NCBI GenBank assembly: GCA_023055425.1
Contig: JALGPY010000002.1
Span: 115,704,088-115,768,087 of the forward strand
DNA: 64,000 nucleotides
Reading direction: 5' to 3'
Origin: Linanthus parryae
Taxonomy: Eukaryota; Streptophyta; Magnoliopsida; Ericales; Polemoniaceae
A program made the position numbers and the translations under genes. Under the pieces are notes generated by a model. The model did not search any database. It worked only from the letters and a program-made list of their open reading frames with translations, and was not told the DNA's origin. Positions 10,302 to 20,634 of this stretch are shown in pieces. How positions within the stretch are numbered: position 1 is the stretch's first letter; the number at the start of each line of letters is the position of its first letter.

Positions 10302-11922
10302 TGATAACTCCTTAATAAGAGTCATCCTATATATACTTTATATTGTTATTTGTGTGCATTTGGGTACAAAGTGACGAATTTCAGGCTTATTTAAGAAGAA
10401 AATGAGTTTTATAATGTTTTAGAGCTTAAACGTACAATCCGGGCGTTTCTTGAATTGTTTTACTTATGATTTGTATGATTTTGTCACATTTGATCTTCGC
10501 GGTAGTGTTCGTGTTGTGATTTACAGGAACATTGCATGAGGAGAGCAAGTGGAGAGAAGAAACGAGCTTCGGAAGTCAAAGAGTACGCAAGAGAAGCAAA
10601 GTTAGAGGAGCAAAAGTGACCATCCTTCACTATTTTGATGATATCTTGAGTTCTACAAAACCTGCTATACTGAGACCGGTGCCAAATGAAAGTAGACTCA
10701 AAGATCTTTCCAACCACAGGTCACGGAGCTCAATCAAAGTTCGGACGAGAAAGATATGGTCTGGCGAAGTTGACACAAAAACGAAGAAAAGCTGGTAAAG
10801 TTTCACTGGACCAGAGTGCACTCTTCTGGATGTATCTGGAGTTACGTATACAATTTTGGATCAAGGCCTACGCCATTGGAAAGTAGACATCCAGGGCTTT
10901 CCAACGATATAATATAGGCCCAAAACGGAGTCCGGGTGAGGGAGAAAAGGCCCGCGCAAGATCAGCTTATGAAATATGTCCGAGAATTGCAAACTAGAGG
11001 GGCTGAATTGCAAATTCGGCCAAAATACATTAAAAATCGTGCCCAGCCCTATACATGACAATTTTTAGGACCTAAATGCAGAGAGGGCTGCTGGAGACAA
11101 GGAAGAACAAATTGGAGGAAGGCTTGGAGCTTGGAGTTTGTCGTGAGAGCGAGGATTCCATCGTTTGATCTCTCTTCTCTATCTTTTTCATTGTTTTTGT
11201 TCATGAAAAACATAAACTTCATCTTGTTACTCATGAATCTCAGTAGCTAAGTTCATTATCGGGATATCTTGTAGGAAACTAGGGTTTTATCACTACGTTT
11301 GGTGATTTATGGATTTGCTCTCATTCAATTATGCTTAATTGATGAATTTTTGTCTAGTTATGTGTATTTTATGCTTTTCATCTATCTTTTCTATTAGTAG
11401 ACGTATTAATAGGATTGTGTTAGGTTGTGAATGATAGAGGAATCTACGTTTGTTGCCCGGAAACTTGAAATACACACTAGCCGTATCTAGGGTTGAGGAA
11501 TCTTGCTAGTTAGCTAAGAACAAAGAGTAGAATAAATATCGTAATGCGTGCTTAAACTTGAGTAGACTAGAGGAATCAGCTGTGAGAGTTTAAGTATAGT
11601 TATTGGTTGAGACATCTTCAATATAATTATGCTCGTTTGACTAGAACAAAGAATCATCGTGTTAGTAGAACGTAAATCCATCGTAGTGTGAAATACCTAG
11701 TGATCCTAGAGAAATCCTGATACTTGTCTCTCTTATTAATCTCAACATTTAAATATTTGATTTGTCTTTTCAGTTCATTAGTTTAGTAAACAACTCAAAA
11801 TACATGCCCACACAAAGTTAATCATACTAGTTAATTCACGACAAGTCTCTTGGGTTCGACTAACCCGGATTACCGGATATTACTACACGCGACAGCCGTA
11901 CACTTGCGGTTGGATCGTGTCA
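10302..11922 (+). repeat. Family A LTR, copy 2 (1621 bp)
   Basis: Shared LTR between the two tandem family A units. It has the same ends and length as copies 1 and 3. It differs by a few bases, for example gacaattttt where the others have gacgattttt, and tctcattcaatt for tctcatgcaatt. Confidence 0.93.
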
Positions 11923-11928
11923 AGTTTT

Positions 11929-11946
11929 TGGCGCCGTTGCCGGGGA
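11929..11946 (+). other. Primer binding site, tRNA-Asp type (family A, copy 2)
   Basis: Identical to the site at 7221, again 6 bp inside the LTR. Confidence 0.85.
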
Positions 11947-12064
11947 CTTCAGTTGAATTAGTTAGGATTATTAACTTTAGGGATTTTATCTTTCTGTCTT
12001 TATTTATTTATTTGTTAATCTCACCGGCTTCCTAGAAAATTATTTTACAGATAACTTGGTGATC

Positions 12065-13072
12065 ATGTGGGGGCAAAATTATCATGGGCAATATTCAGGC
12101 TATTCGCCGTACTACTCATATGAAGATTTTTACACTCCTCCTCCTTGCAATCAAGAAGATGAGCATATGAAAGAAATATTGAAGCTCATGCTAGTACAAA
12201 GGGACAGAATGGAGGAAGGGCTGGATAGGATGGAGGAAACTGTCATGCGTCATGGACAACGCTTGGCAGAACTTTCGAGTGCATTGGCATACGCAGATAA
12301 TGACGATGGGCCAAGTAGAATCATTCCTGACTTAGTTGAGGAGTGCGAAGAGGAAGAAGAAGAACCCCCAGAGATCTATGTTTATAATACTGTCCATCAT
12401 GAAGTAATAGATCCTCTTGTCGCTTCAGACTCAGATTCGGACTCAGATTGGGATGATATTGTGAAGCCTATACAACTTGTGCCTCGCATAATTCCGGATC
12501 CATGGCATGAATGGGAGAGTGTGGACATCGCAAGCTTATGGCCCACTGAAGATATTTTCTTTGAGGAAGAAAGTCGTGAAGCTAAGGAATTACTGCATGG
12601 AGATGTTTCCAAGGACATGTATCAAGAAGTTCCTCTGCCTAGTCCATATCTTTTGGAGATAATAAAATTGGGTGAATCACATGAGGAAGACCAAAGACCC
12701 CAGTTTTATGCAATACATGATTTGACACCTGTGATTCCAAGACAAGAGCTAGGGAAGGAAGCAGTCAAGACGGCACCCCTTGCCATTACTGTTCCAACTG
12801 AGGTTCTATTTCCACATAACCGATCCTCGATGATATTGATTCTGAAGAATTGGAAGAAGAAGAAGAGGAAATGTACAATGGGTCATGATGTGGTGAATGA
12901 ATTCTCGAGAAGACCGGTGATCAAGGAGTGGAAGCACAAGAAGAAGAAACTTGCAAAGACCGTCTTCTACAACTTCTTATTGCCATATGCGTCTCATGCA
13001 TGCTCACTTGAGAAGAGACAAAAAGAGAGACGATGGTGGAAGAAGAAAAAGTGGAGAGAAAAATCTCCTTAA
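12065..13072 (+). CDS. Family A ORF, unknown protein (~335 aa), copy 2
   Basis: The translation is identical to 7357-8364, with no stop or frameshift. This places the tandem duplication recently, or argues for homogenisation. Features are as in copy 1: coiled-coil-like start, acidic centre, basic RWWKKKKWREK tail. There is no polymerase, protease or integrase. The first ATG is at 12065 after an acceptor-like TTTTACAG. Confidence 0.7.
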   Translation: MWGQNYHGQYSGYSPYYSYEDFYTPPPCNQEDEHMKEILKLMLVQRDRMEEGLDRMEETVMRHGQRLAELSSALAYADNDDGPSRIIPDLVEECEEEEEEPPEIYVYNTVHHEVIDPLVASDSDSDSDWDDIVKPIQLVPRIIPDPWHEWESVDIASLWPTEDIFFEEESREAKELLHGDVSKDMYQEVPLPSPYLLEIIKLGESHEEDQRPQFYAIHDLTPVIPRQELGKEAVKTAPLAITVPTEVLFPHNRSSMILILKNWKKKKRKCTMGHDVVNEFSRRPVIKEWKHKKKKLAKTVFYNFLLPYASHACSLEKRQKERRWWKKKKWREKSP

Positions 13073-13272
13073 ACATATTTTGAGGTAACTGGGTCGGGTC
13101 GTCGACCTTAAATTACAAGGCGCTTGTTGGGAGGCAACCCAACCTATTTATTTGCTTTAGCGTAGTTGTGTTTTTAAATTCATTTATTTTATTATGTTAG
13201 TTGGAGAGATGAGAGAGAGAGGGAGTAATGATGTTTCCTAGTGACATACTTGAGCAGGTTATGGTAGAATCT

Positions 13273-13469
13273 ACCCCGGTGTGCCATGGCACACATGACC
13301 TTTACAGGGACTCGTGCATGCGAGTTGGGGATTCTTCAGACATGGATTTTAGTAGAGGAGGGCAGTCGACCCCGGTGTGCGAGTACACATTGACTGTATA
13401 GGAGCATGGTGGCACCACTACTGTGCTTGGGGACTGCTTGGCGCGATTTCGTCCCCACCCTTGAGGTGG
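13273..13469 (+). other. Tandem structured RNA-like modules plus hairpin (family A, copy 2)
   Basis: Copy of 8565-8761. The palindrome GTGTGCCATGGCACAC is at 13279-13294 and the hairpin CCACC/GGTGG at 13455-13469. Confidence 0.6.
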
Positions 13470-13586
13470 TTGTGAGTATCTTTTTCTCTTGCTAAATTTT
13501 GTGTTTCTTTTATATAAGTATGTCATGCTCCATCTCATCTACTGGCCTACACATTGATTGCTGAGTCTTCTTGCATACCCTCTGAA

Positions 13587-13620
13587 TTCGTTGAGGACAA
13601 CGAAGCATTCAGTGTGGGGG
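13587..13620 (+). other. Conserved hairpin and internal polypurine-like tract (family A, copy 2)
   Basis: Copy of 8879-8912: TTCGTTG/CAACGAA stem, then GTGTGGGGG. Confidence 0.6.
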
Positions 13621-15011
13621 TGATTTATCTGTTTGCTAGCCATAGTATCTTGCATAGCCAGTTACATGTAGGATGTGTCTAGGTTGTATTGTGAGTCAGT
13701 ATTGTGGTTTATGTTATGTTTTTCCTTATATTGTCGTATTGTGTAGAGTAGTTTACATACTGTGTGCACTTTTAAATAATTGAGTCTACCCACCAAAAAG
13801 TTGAGTTGTGCTGTGTCAAATTTTTTTCGTGTCAAAACCTTGCATATAGAGGTAGGATATGAAAAAAAATACAAAAAAAAAAATGAGAAAAAAAAATCCA
13901 TAAAAATTGAAAAATTTAAAAATTTGAGAAAAAGGCAATTGAGGATCTTGAAACTGAAGAGAGCTTAGTGAATGAATCCTTTTGAGTAGGAAGTGCCGTA
14001 GTAGGGAAATTTTTATTCTTTAATATTTTGTGTAGAGGTTTCACTAAGGATGTCCCGGGAATTTTCGGAAGTTGTGAAAGAATGACATGATAAAGTATAC
14101 CTAAGTTTACTATAGTGTGCTAATTAGATTGAGTTTTGCTTGTAGCTGAATATTATGTTTTCAAGTGGAAACTTGTGGTCTCTTGTTGATCTGGGGTGGA
14201 CCTTCGTGTAGAGTTGGTTTCATGCGGTACGGTTGCCTCAACCTAAGTGAAGTTGGGGGGCGTACACCACCATCCCTTACGGTGGTCACAAGAGTTAACC
14301 GAAAAAGCCCACGCTCTTTATGCTCTACTGCACGGTTGTAAAAACAGAGGAAGAAAGAAAAGAAAAATGAGAAAATCTGAAAAAAAAGAAAAAGAAAAAA
14401 AAAATGTGCTTCAAGGAGAACCAACCTAATGTGCTTCCGGTCACACGGAAAATTTGGATTCCATCCAAGTAGAGCTTAAAGAGGAAAATTAGAGTCAAGC
14501 CTTATTTCACAGGAGTTGTGACTCCCTTCACCGGGATAATTTGCATTAAAAACGCAATAAAGGCTAAGAGGGTCTGAAAACCTCATATGATTCGGCGAAG
14601 AAAGGCTACAATGAAATTTGAGCTGAATTAGACCCAATGAAACTTAGGACGTGCTTGTGTCTTGGTTTTGAATTGGTGGAAGAAAGGGGACGCATTAGTG
14701 AGCTGATACATGGAATTATTTTATTTCAAATTCATGCTACGTGTATGTGAATTTCAAAGAGGATTAGTGAGAGCTTGATGATTTTCAGTTGATGAGAGGG
14801 AGATTGCCTATTCTTGTAAAAAAAAAACAAAGTTTATTTTATTTTTAAATACTTGTTTTAAGATCGAGTCTAGATTTGCATTGCATCATCTTGCTGCATG
14901 GTTGCATTGAGAGTCGTGTTTGAGTCGTTTGTGTCTCATTGGCTAGTAAGCAGATAGATGCAGTAGATGAGACTTTGCTCGGGACGCGCAAATGGCAAGT
15001 GTGGGGGTATT
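13621..15011 (+). other. Family A 3' non-coding region, copy 2
   Basis: Matches 8913-10301, with length changes only in A runs (the unit is 4710 bp here against 4708 bp in copy 1). It ends GTGTGGGGGTAT before the LTR at 15012. Confidence 0.65.
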
Positions 15012-16632
15012 TGATAACTCCTTAATAAGAGTCATCCTATATATACTTTATATTGTTATTTGTGTGCATTTGGGTACAAAGTGACGAATTTCAGGCTTAT
15101 TTAAGAAGAAAATGAGTTTTATAATGTTTTAGAGCTTAAACGTACAATCCGGGCGTTTCTTGAATTGTTTTACTTATGATTTGTATGATTTTGTCACATT
15201 TTATCTTCGCGGTAGTGTTCGTGTTGTGATTTACAGGAACATTGCATGAGGAGAGCAAGTGGAGAGAAGAAACGAGCTTCGGAAGTCAAAGAGTACGCAA
15301 GAGAAGCAAAGTTAGAGGAGCAAAAGTGACCATCCTTCACTATTTTGATGATATCTTGAGTTCTACAAAACCTGCTATACTGAGACCGGTGCCAAATGAA
15401 AGTAGACTCAAAGATCTTTCCAACCACAGGTCACGGAGCTCAATCAAAGTTCGGACGAGAAAGATATGGTCTGGCGAAGTTGACACAAAAACGAAGAAAA
15501 GCTGGTAAAGTTTCACTGGACCAGAGTGCACTCTTCTGGATGTATCTGGAGTTACGTATACAATTTTGGATCAAGGCCTACGCCATTGGAAAGTAGACAT
15601 CCAGGGCTTTCCAACGATATAATATAGGCCCAAAACGGAGTCCGGGTGAGGGAGAAAAGGCCCGCGCAAGATCAGCTTATGAAATATGTCCGAGAATTGC
15701 AAACTAGAGGGGCTGAATTGCAAATTCGGCCAAAATACATTAAAAATCGTGCCCAGCCCTATACATGACGATTTTTAGGACCTAAATGCAGAGAGGGCTG
15801 CTGGAGACAAGGAAGAACAAATTGGAGGAAGGCTTGGAGCTTGGAGTTTGTCGTGAGAGCGAGGATTCCATCGTTTGATCTCTCTTCTCTATCTTTTTCA
15901 TTGTTTTTGTTCATGAAAAACATAAACTTCATCTTGTTACTCATGAATCTCAGTAGCTAAGTTCATTATCGGGATATCTTGTAGGAAACTAGGGTTTTAT
16001 CACTACGTTTGGTGATTTATGGATTTGCTCTCATGCAATTATGCTTAATTGATGAATTTTTGTCTAGTTATGTGTATTTTATGCTTTTCATCTATCTTTT
16101 CTATTAGTAGACGTATTGATAGGATTGTGTTACGTTGTGAATGATAGAGGAATCTACGTTTGTTGCCCGGAAACTTGAAATACACACTAGCCGTATCTAG
16201 GGTTGAGGAATCTTGCTAGTTAGCTAAGAACAAAGAGTAGAATAAATATCGTAATGCGTGCTTAAACTTGAGTAGACTAGAGGAATCAGCTGTGAGAGTT
16301 TAAGTATAGTTATTGGTTGAGACATCTTCAATATAATTATGCTCGTTTGACTAGAACAAAGAATCATCGTGTTAGTAGAACGTAAATCCATCGTAGTGTG
16401 AAATACCTAGTGATCCTAAAGAAATCCTGATACTTGTCTCTCTTATTAATCTCAACATTTAAATATTTGATTTGTCTTTTCAGTTCATTAGTTTAGTAAA
16501 CAACTCAAAATACATGCCCACACAAAGTTAATCATACTAGTTAATTCACGACAAGTCTCTTGGGTTCGACTAACCCGGATTACCGGATATTACTACACGC
16601 GACAGCCGTACACTTGCGGTTGGATCGTGTCA
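15012..16632 (+). repeat. Family A LTR, copy 3 (1621 bp)
   Basis: Full-length LTR ending ATCGTGTCA at 16632. It has private substitutions (cgtattgatagg, ttacgttgtg, cctaaagaaat). The next bases AAGTTTTTG match the start of the primer region, but the tRNA-Asp site is lost and replaced by filler. Confidence 0.92.
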
Positions 16633-16700
16633 AGTTTTTGCTCAAGTAATCAAAACAATGTAAGTCTCGTGCTTAATCCAACCGATCCTCCTACACCAAG
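16633..16700. other. Filler between A LTR and chimeric LTR
   Basis: 68 bp that match neither family here. AAGTTTTTG occurs at both ends (16632-16640 and 16698-16706). A direct repeat of this kind at a junction suggests end joining or template-switch repair. Confidence 0.55.
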
Positions 16701-17776
16701 TTTTTGGATCAAGGCCTACGCCATTGGAAAGTAGACATCCAGGGCTTTCCAACGATATAATATAGGCCCAAAACGGAGTCCGGGTGAGGGAGAAAAGGCC
16801 CGCGCAAGATCAGCTTATGAAATATGTCCGAGAATTGCAAACTAGAGGGGCTGAATTGCAAATTCGGCCAAAATACATTAAAAAACGTGCCCAGGCCTTA
16901 TGAAACGAATTCTGAGCCCTAAAACACAGAGAGGAGGCTTCTGGAGACGATCAAGAATGCTAGGGAGCAAGAGGGACATGGAGAACGACGCCGGAGTCGC
17001 CGAAACGCGAATTTCGTCACGAGTTTGACTATCCCTCCCATATTTTCTATCTTTTCTTGTTACTATGAACTTGTTAGCATCTATTTTCAGTATATTTGAG
17101 TAAATTTATTTGTTGGGATATCTCATAGGGAGCTAGGGTTTGAACACCATGTTGGTGATTTATGGATCTTTTTCATGCTTTTAGCTTAATTGAATGTGTT
17201 TTTCTTAGCTATAATTGATTTATGTACTTAATTCTATCGTTTCTATTGTTTGAGCTCTCAATAGGATGATTATAGGTATAGGATGTTAGAGGAATCAACA
17301 TTCTCTACCCGGAAACTTGAATCAAGCACTAGCCGTATCTAGGGTTGAGGAATCTTGCTAGTTAGCTAGAACTAAGAGTAGACCACAACAACATAATGCT
17401 TATTTGAACTTGAGTAGGTTAGAGGAATCAGGTACAAGAGTTTGAATATAGGCTTTGGTTGAGGAATCTTCAAAGCATAGGTGCTCGTTTGGCTAAGTAA
17501 AAGACGTTCGTGTTACTAGAACATAAATCATAAGTGGTGCGAGATCCCTAGTGAACCCTGAAGAGATATCCTGAATTTTATCCCACATATTAATCTCAAT
17601 TTTAATAATTAGCTTGTTACTTACTTCCTTAGATTAGTCAAACAAACTCAATTACTTGCCCACATTAAAGTTAATCATCCTAATTCGTTCACGAGAAGTC
17701 CTTTGGGTTCGACAAACCCGGATTTACCGGATATTACTACACACGACGGCTGTGCACTTGCAGTTGGATCGTGCCA
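16701..17776 (+). repeat. Chimeric A/B LTR, 5' truncated
   Basis: 16701 to ~16875 follows family A (matches ~15565-15745, for example GGATCAAGGCCTACGCC). From ~16880 the sequence follows family B (matches 23310-24203, for example CGTGCCCAGGCCTTATG). The switch lies in the shared CATTAAAAA. It ends GTGCCA directly before a family B primer region, so it serves as the 5' LTR of the B unit. Confidence 0.8.
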
Positions 17777-17782
17777 AGTTTT

Positions 17783-17800
17783 TGGCGCCGTTGCCGGGGA
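17783..17800 (+). other. Primer binding site, tRNA-Asp type (family B)
   Basis: TGGCGCCGTTGCCGGGGA, 6 bp inside the LTR, identical to the family A site. Confidence 0.85.
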
Positions 17801-17920
17801 CTTCAGTTGAATTAGTTAGAATCATTAGCTTTAGGGAATTTTATTTTTTTGTTATTTTTTATTCTTATTACCTCACGGTATTTCTTGAGATTTTTTGTGT
17901 GCAGGCATTCAACTCTAAGC

Positions 17921-18838
17921 ATGGAGGATGAGAAATATCGCCGTTTTGCGAGCATATTTGAAGCATGCAACCTTGCATATGAGCAATTCGTGAAGGAGTG
18001 CCATGTGAATGGCATTAGAGAGAGGGTAGCCATGGAAATACAACGCTATACCTTTCATCCTAATGACTCAACCCCTCCCACTAAGTTAGTCTTCTTCCTT
18101 GGTTGCATGCTTGAGGAGATGATTCCTAATGTGGAAGAATGGCGACAACGAGCAACAAGAATGGGAATGGAGACAACACACATGGACGCACAATGCGTTC
18201 TCCATTCAAATCAAGAAGGTGCTCCAACCTTTCCAACGCTTAAAGAAGAGGATGACGAGCCATTGTGCATCCCCACTTGTCCAAATATTGAATCATGGCT
18301 CGAGTCAAATATGAGGGTCAAGCATGATGAACTTTTTGGTGAGATTGATGCCATCCTTCATGGAATTAATATTGATGATCTTGAATCTCCGGTTGCAAAT
18401 TTGTTAGAGGGTCTCACGTTTGAGTTCATTGAAGATGAACAAGACGCCGGAATTGAATTTGTTGATGGTTCGGGTTCTTCAAACGGAGGAGATAAAGGTA
18501 CTCAAGCGTTCATAGTTTATGATTTGTCTCTTGAAACTTCAATTAAACTATCACAAATTGAGAAGATGATCAAAGAGAACATAAATCTCTTCTCGCGACA
18601 TGGGAGGCTTGAGCTTATTTTTGAAATTATTGTGATATATATGCTCATGAATTGGAAGAAGAAGAAAAAGTTTTTAGGGGGCTTTCATCTTTGCAACACA
18701 TGTTCATCGTTGTTGAGATTTGTGCTTGTGAGAGTCCGTTTGTGCTCATTTGAGAAGAGAAGTATCGAGAAACGATGGTGGAAAAAGAAAAAGTGGCGAG
18801 AAAAATTTATATTCAAGCAGCTGGGGTGCAGGGTGTAG
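17921..18838 (+). CDS. Family B ORF, unknown protein (~305 aa)
   Basis: I do not recognise a domain. The best start is the ATG at 17921 (MEDEKYRR). The frame is open upstream to ~17849 but lacks an ATG there. An acceptor-like TTTTTTGTGTGCAG precedes it (17891-17904), so a spliced leader is possible. The N-terminal half is mildly helical and charged, and an acidic stretch (EEDDEPL) follows. The C-terminus has NWKKKKK, then SFEKRSIEKRWWKKKKWREK, which matches the family A ORF tail although the rest is unlike. No zinc knuckle, protease, RT or integrase motif is seen. It lies at the gag position and is intact. Confidence 0.65.
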   Translation: MEDEKYRRFASIFEACNLAYEQFVKECHVNGIRERVAMEIQRYTFHPNDSTPPTKLVFFLGCMLEEMIPNVEEWRQRATRMGMETTHMDAQCVLHSNQEGAPTFPTLKEEDDEPLCIPTCPNIESWLESNMRVKHDELFGEIDAILHGINIDDLESPVANLLEGLTFEFIEDEQDAGIEFVDGSGSSNGGDKGTQAFIVYDLSLETSIKLSQIEKMIKENINLFSRHGRLELIFEIIVIYMLMNWKKKKKFLGGFHLCNTCSSLLRFVLVRVRLCSFEKRSIEKRWWKKKKWREKFIFKQLGCRV

Positions 18839-20065
18839 TTTTACAATGTTTGAAGATGTGATGTGGGTTGTTGTTTCTTAGCTCTAGGGGAGGCGAGTGC
18901 ATATATGAAGAATTCTGGAAAATACACCTGGTACCCTCAATTGTTGCAACACAGTGTTGCAATGTTCAGAACCCCCTTCCCGTATCTGCTACTGTCATGA
19001 GGAGCACAGAAACAAAAACAGAACACCACCATCCCTCCTTCGTCGCCGACCTCTCCATCGACTACCCAGCCACCACCCACACGCTGCAACAACCGACCAC
19101 CAACACCGCCTTTCTCTTCTCTCCTCTTCCACTGAATCACTCGAACTGACAAATTGGTCCCTCTCCCACGAACCCTCCTCTGTTCTCCATCGAATAATAC
19201 CCAGACACCACGAATCCACCGAACTCCGATCACCTGCGTCCCTCTCTCCGGCGAACTGCAAACCCATAACTACCGCCACTGTCCTCCACCATAGCCGATC
19301 TCTTTCCGAACCCATAGGCCCAGAAATTCATCACCGAACCCAATCAATCACACCAAATAGCCCCTGAAAAAAATCCCGAACAAAGTAACCCAGAAACCCA
19401 CTGCGTCTCTCTCGATTGAATCGCCGAAGCCCTCTCTGCTATTAACCACGGCCCAGACACCATTACCGATCTGCAACAATCCAATCGAGCCCTCTGTCTT
19501 CAATCACCGCCTCCACCACAGCCGCCCACCACTCACCGCCCAATTTCAGTGTCTCTCGCTGATTTCACCATCTCCGATCAGAACCCAGATGCCAGGAGTT
19601 CACCCAACCGCCACCCACTCTTTCTTTTGCAGATTGATTCCGAACAAGACTACCTACTCTCTCTCCATGTACATGGAATTGCAGACCCACAAACAAAAGA
19701 AAGGGACAGAGAAGAATTACTTATTTGATTGCATCTACTGTGATGTTGATTATAATTTGCTTGGAAGTGTTGATCATGGAGGTACAAGATGGGTGTTTGA
19801 AAAGAGACGAGGAAGGAAGACAATTGTGGTTACAGTGGGAGAAATTGGCATAAAAGAGGGTCAAACAATAAAATCATTATGCTGGATACTGAGCGGAGTC
19901 TGAAGCATTATTGGTCGTGATTCTCAAGTTGCAAACTGAGAATTATGAAGTACATGGAGTAAAAACTGGTCACACTAGTGAGTTGCTGACATGGTTGTGA
20001 AGATAATCGAATGAGAAGCATATATGGATTACCCTGATTTCGAAATTGGATGAAAAGTTTGACGA
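18839..20065. other. CT/C-rich block with plant UTR-like character in family B
   Basis: From ~19020 to 19630 the plus strand is very C- and CT-rich with ACC/CCG runs, unlike the AT-rich DNA around it. A pyrimidine tract ending TTTCTTTTGCAG (19622-19633) looks like an intron acceptor. A perfect inverted repeat TTGCAACAC/GTGTTGCAA lies at 18944-18962 near its left edge. Family A has nothing like it here (only ~200 bp separate ORF and modules). Small frames (18954-19367, 19589-19903) look like translated UTR, not a known protein. It could be a captured host transcript fragment or another mobile element. Confidence 0.4.
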
Positions 20066-20070
20066 AGACA

Positions 20071-20307
20071 TCGACCCCGGTGTACCACCGCGCACTCGAC
20101 CATCACGGGAGCTAGTATTGGCGTACGCGATACAAGCTCGGGGATTCTTCGTTCTCTTTTCGTCAGCAGCAAGGATCAATCGACCCTGGTGTGTTTCACA
20201 TACTCGACCGCAAGGGAGCTTGCGTTGTTCCGGACAATGTTTGCTTGGGGATTGTTCTTGCTATCTCAGTCAGCATCTCTCGGATTTCGTCCCCGACCTT
20301 GTGTCGG
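20071..20307 (+). other. Tandem structured RNA-like modules plus hairpin (family B)
   Basis: Same order as in family A. Module 1 has GTGT/GCAC (20080-20095) and the long stem GAGCT/AGCTC with inner GTAT/ATAC (20109-20139). Module 2 has TGTG-TTT-CACA (20190-20200) and TTGT-TCCGG-ACAA (20225-20237). The final hairpin is CCGAC/GTCGG at 20293-20307. Its flanks (cgtcc, ttgtgag) are the same as in family A, while two stem pairs have changed together. Confidence 0.6.
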
Positions 20308-20598
20308 TTGTGAGTATTTTTCTCTCTCTCTTTACTTACCAATTAGGCACATCGTACTTGCTCTAGGGTTTTATGTTGACTAATTTGTCACGGTGCTTAG
20401 TCATCGCTATGATTAACTGTTAGAATCTTAGGGAATACTTGAGTACTTGCTTAATTTCGTACACACAACTTGTCACGTGCACGTAGTTCGTTTTAGCTCT
20501 AAATTTGTTGAACTACCTTCTTGTGCCGTGACTTTGACTTCGAGTAGAATCATCGCCTCTTGCATTTGAATGCCGAGTCTTCTTGGTGGATCTCTAAA

Positions 20599-20634
20599 TT
20601 CGTTGAGGACAACGAAGCACTCAAGTGTGGGGGG
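20599..20634 (+). other. Conserved hairpin and internal polypurine-like tract (family B)
   Basis: TTCGTTG-AGGA-CAACGAA followed by GTGTGGGGGG, as in family A. Confidence 0.6.

Noticed and set aside
5594..16632. Tandem 4.7 kb units as a satellite or CRISPR-like array
   Set aside because: The repeats are complete LTR plus interior units with primer sites and polypurine tracts, so retrotransposon recombination explains them.
18937..19367. Three overlapping ORFs of ~100-137 aa in the CT-rich block
   Set aside because: Composition bias removes stops there. The translations are Pro/His/Ser-rich low-complexity and no frame is favoured.
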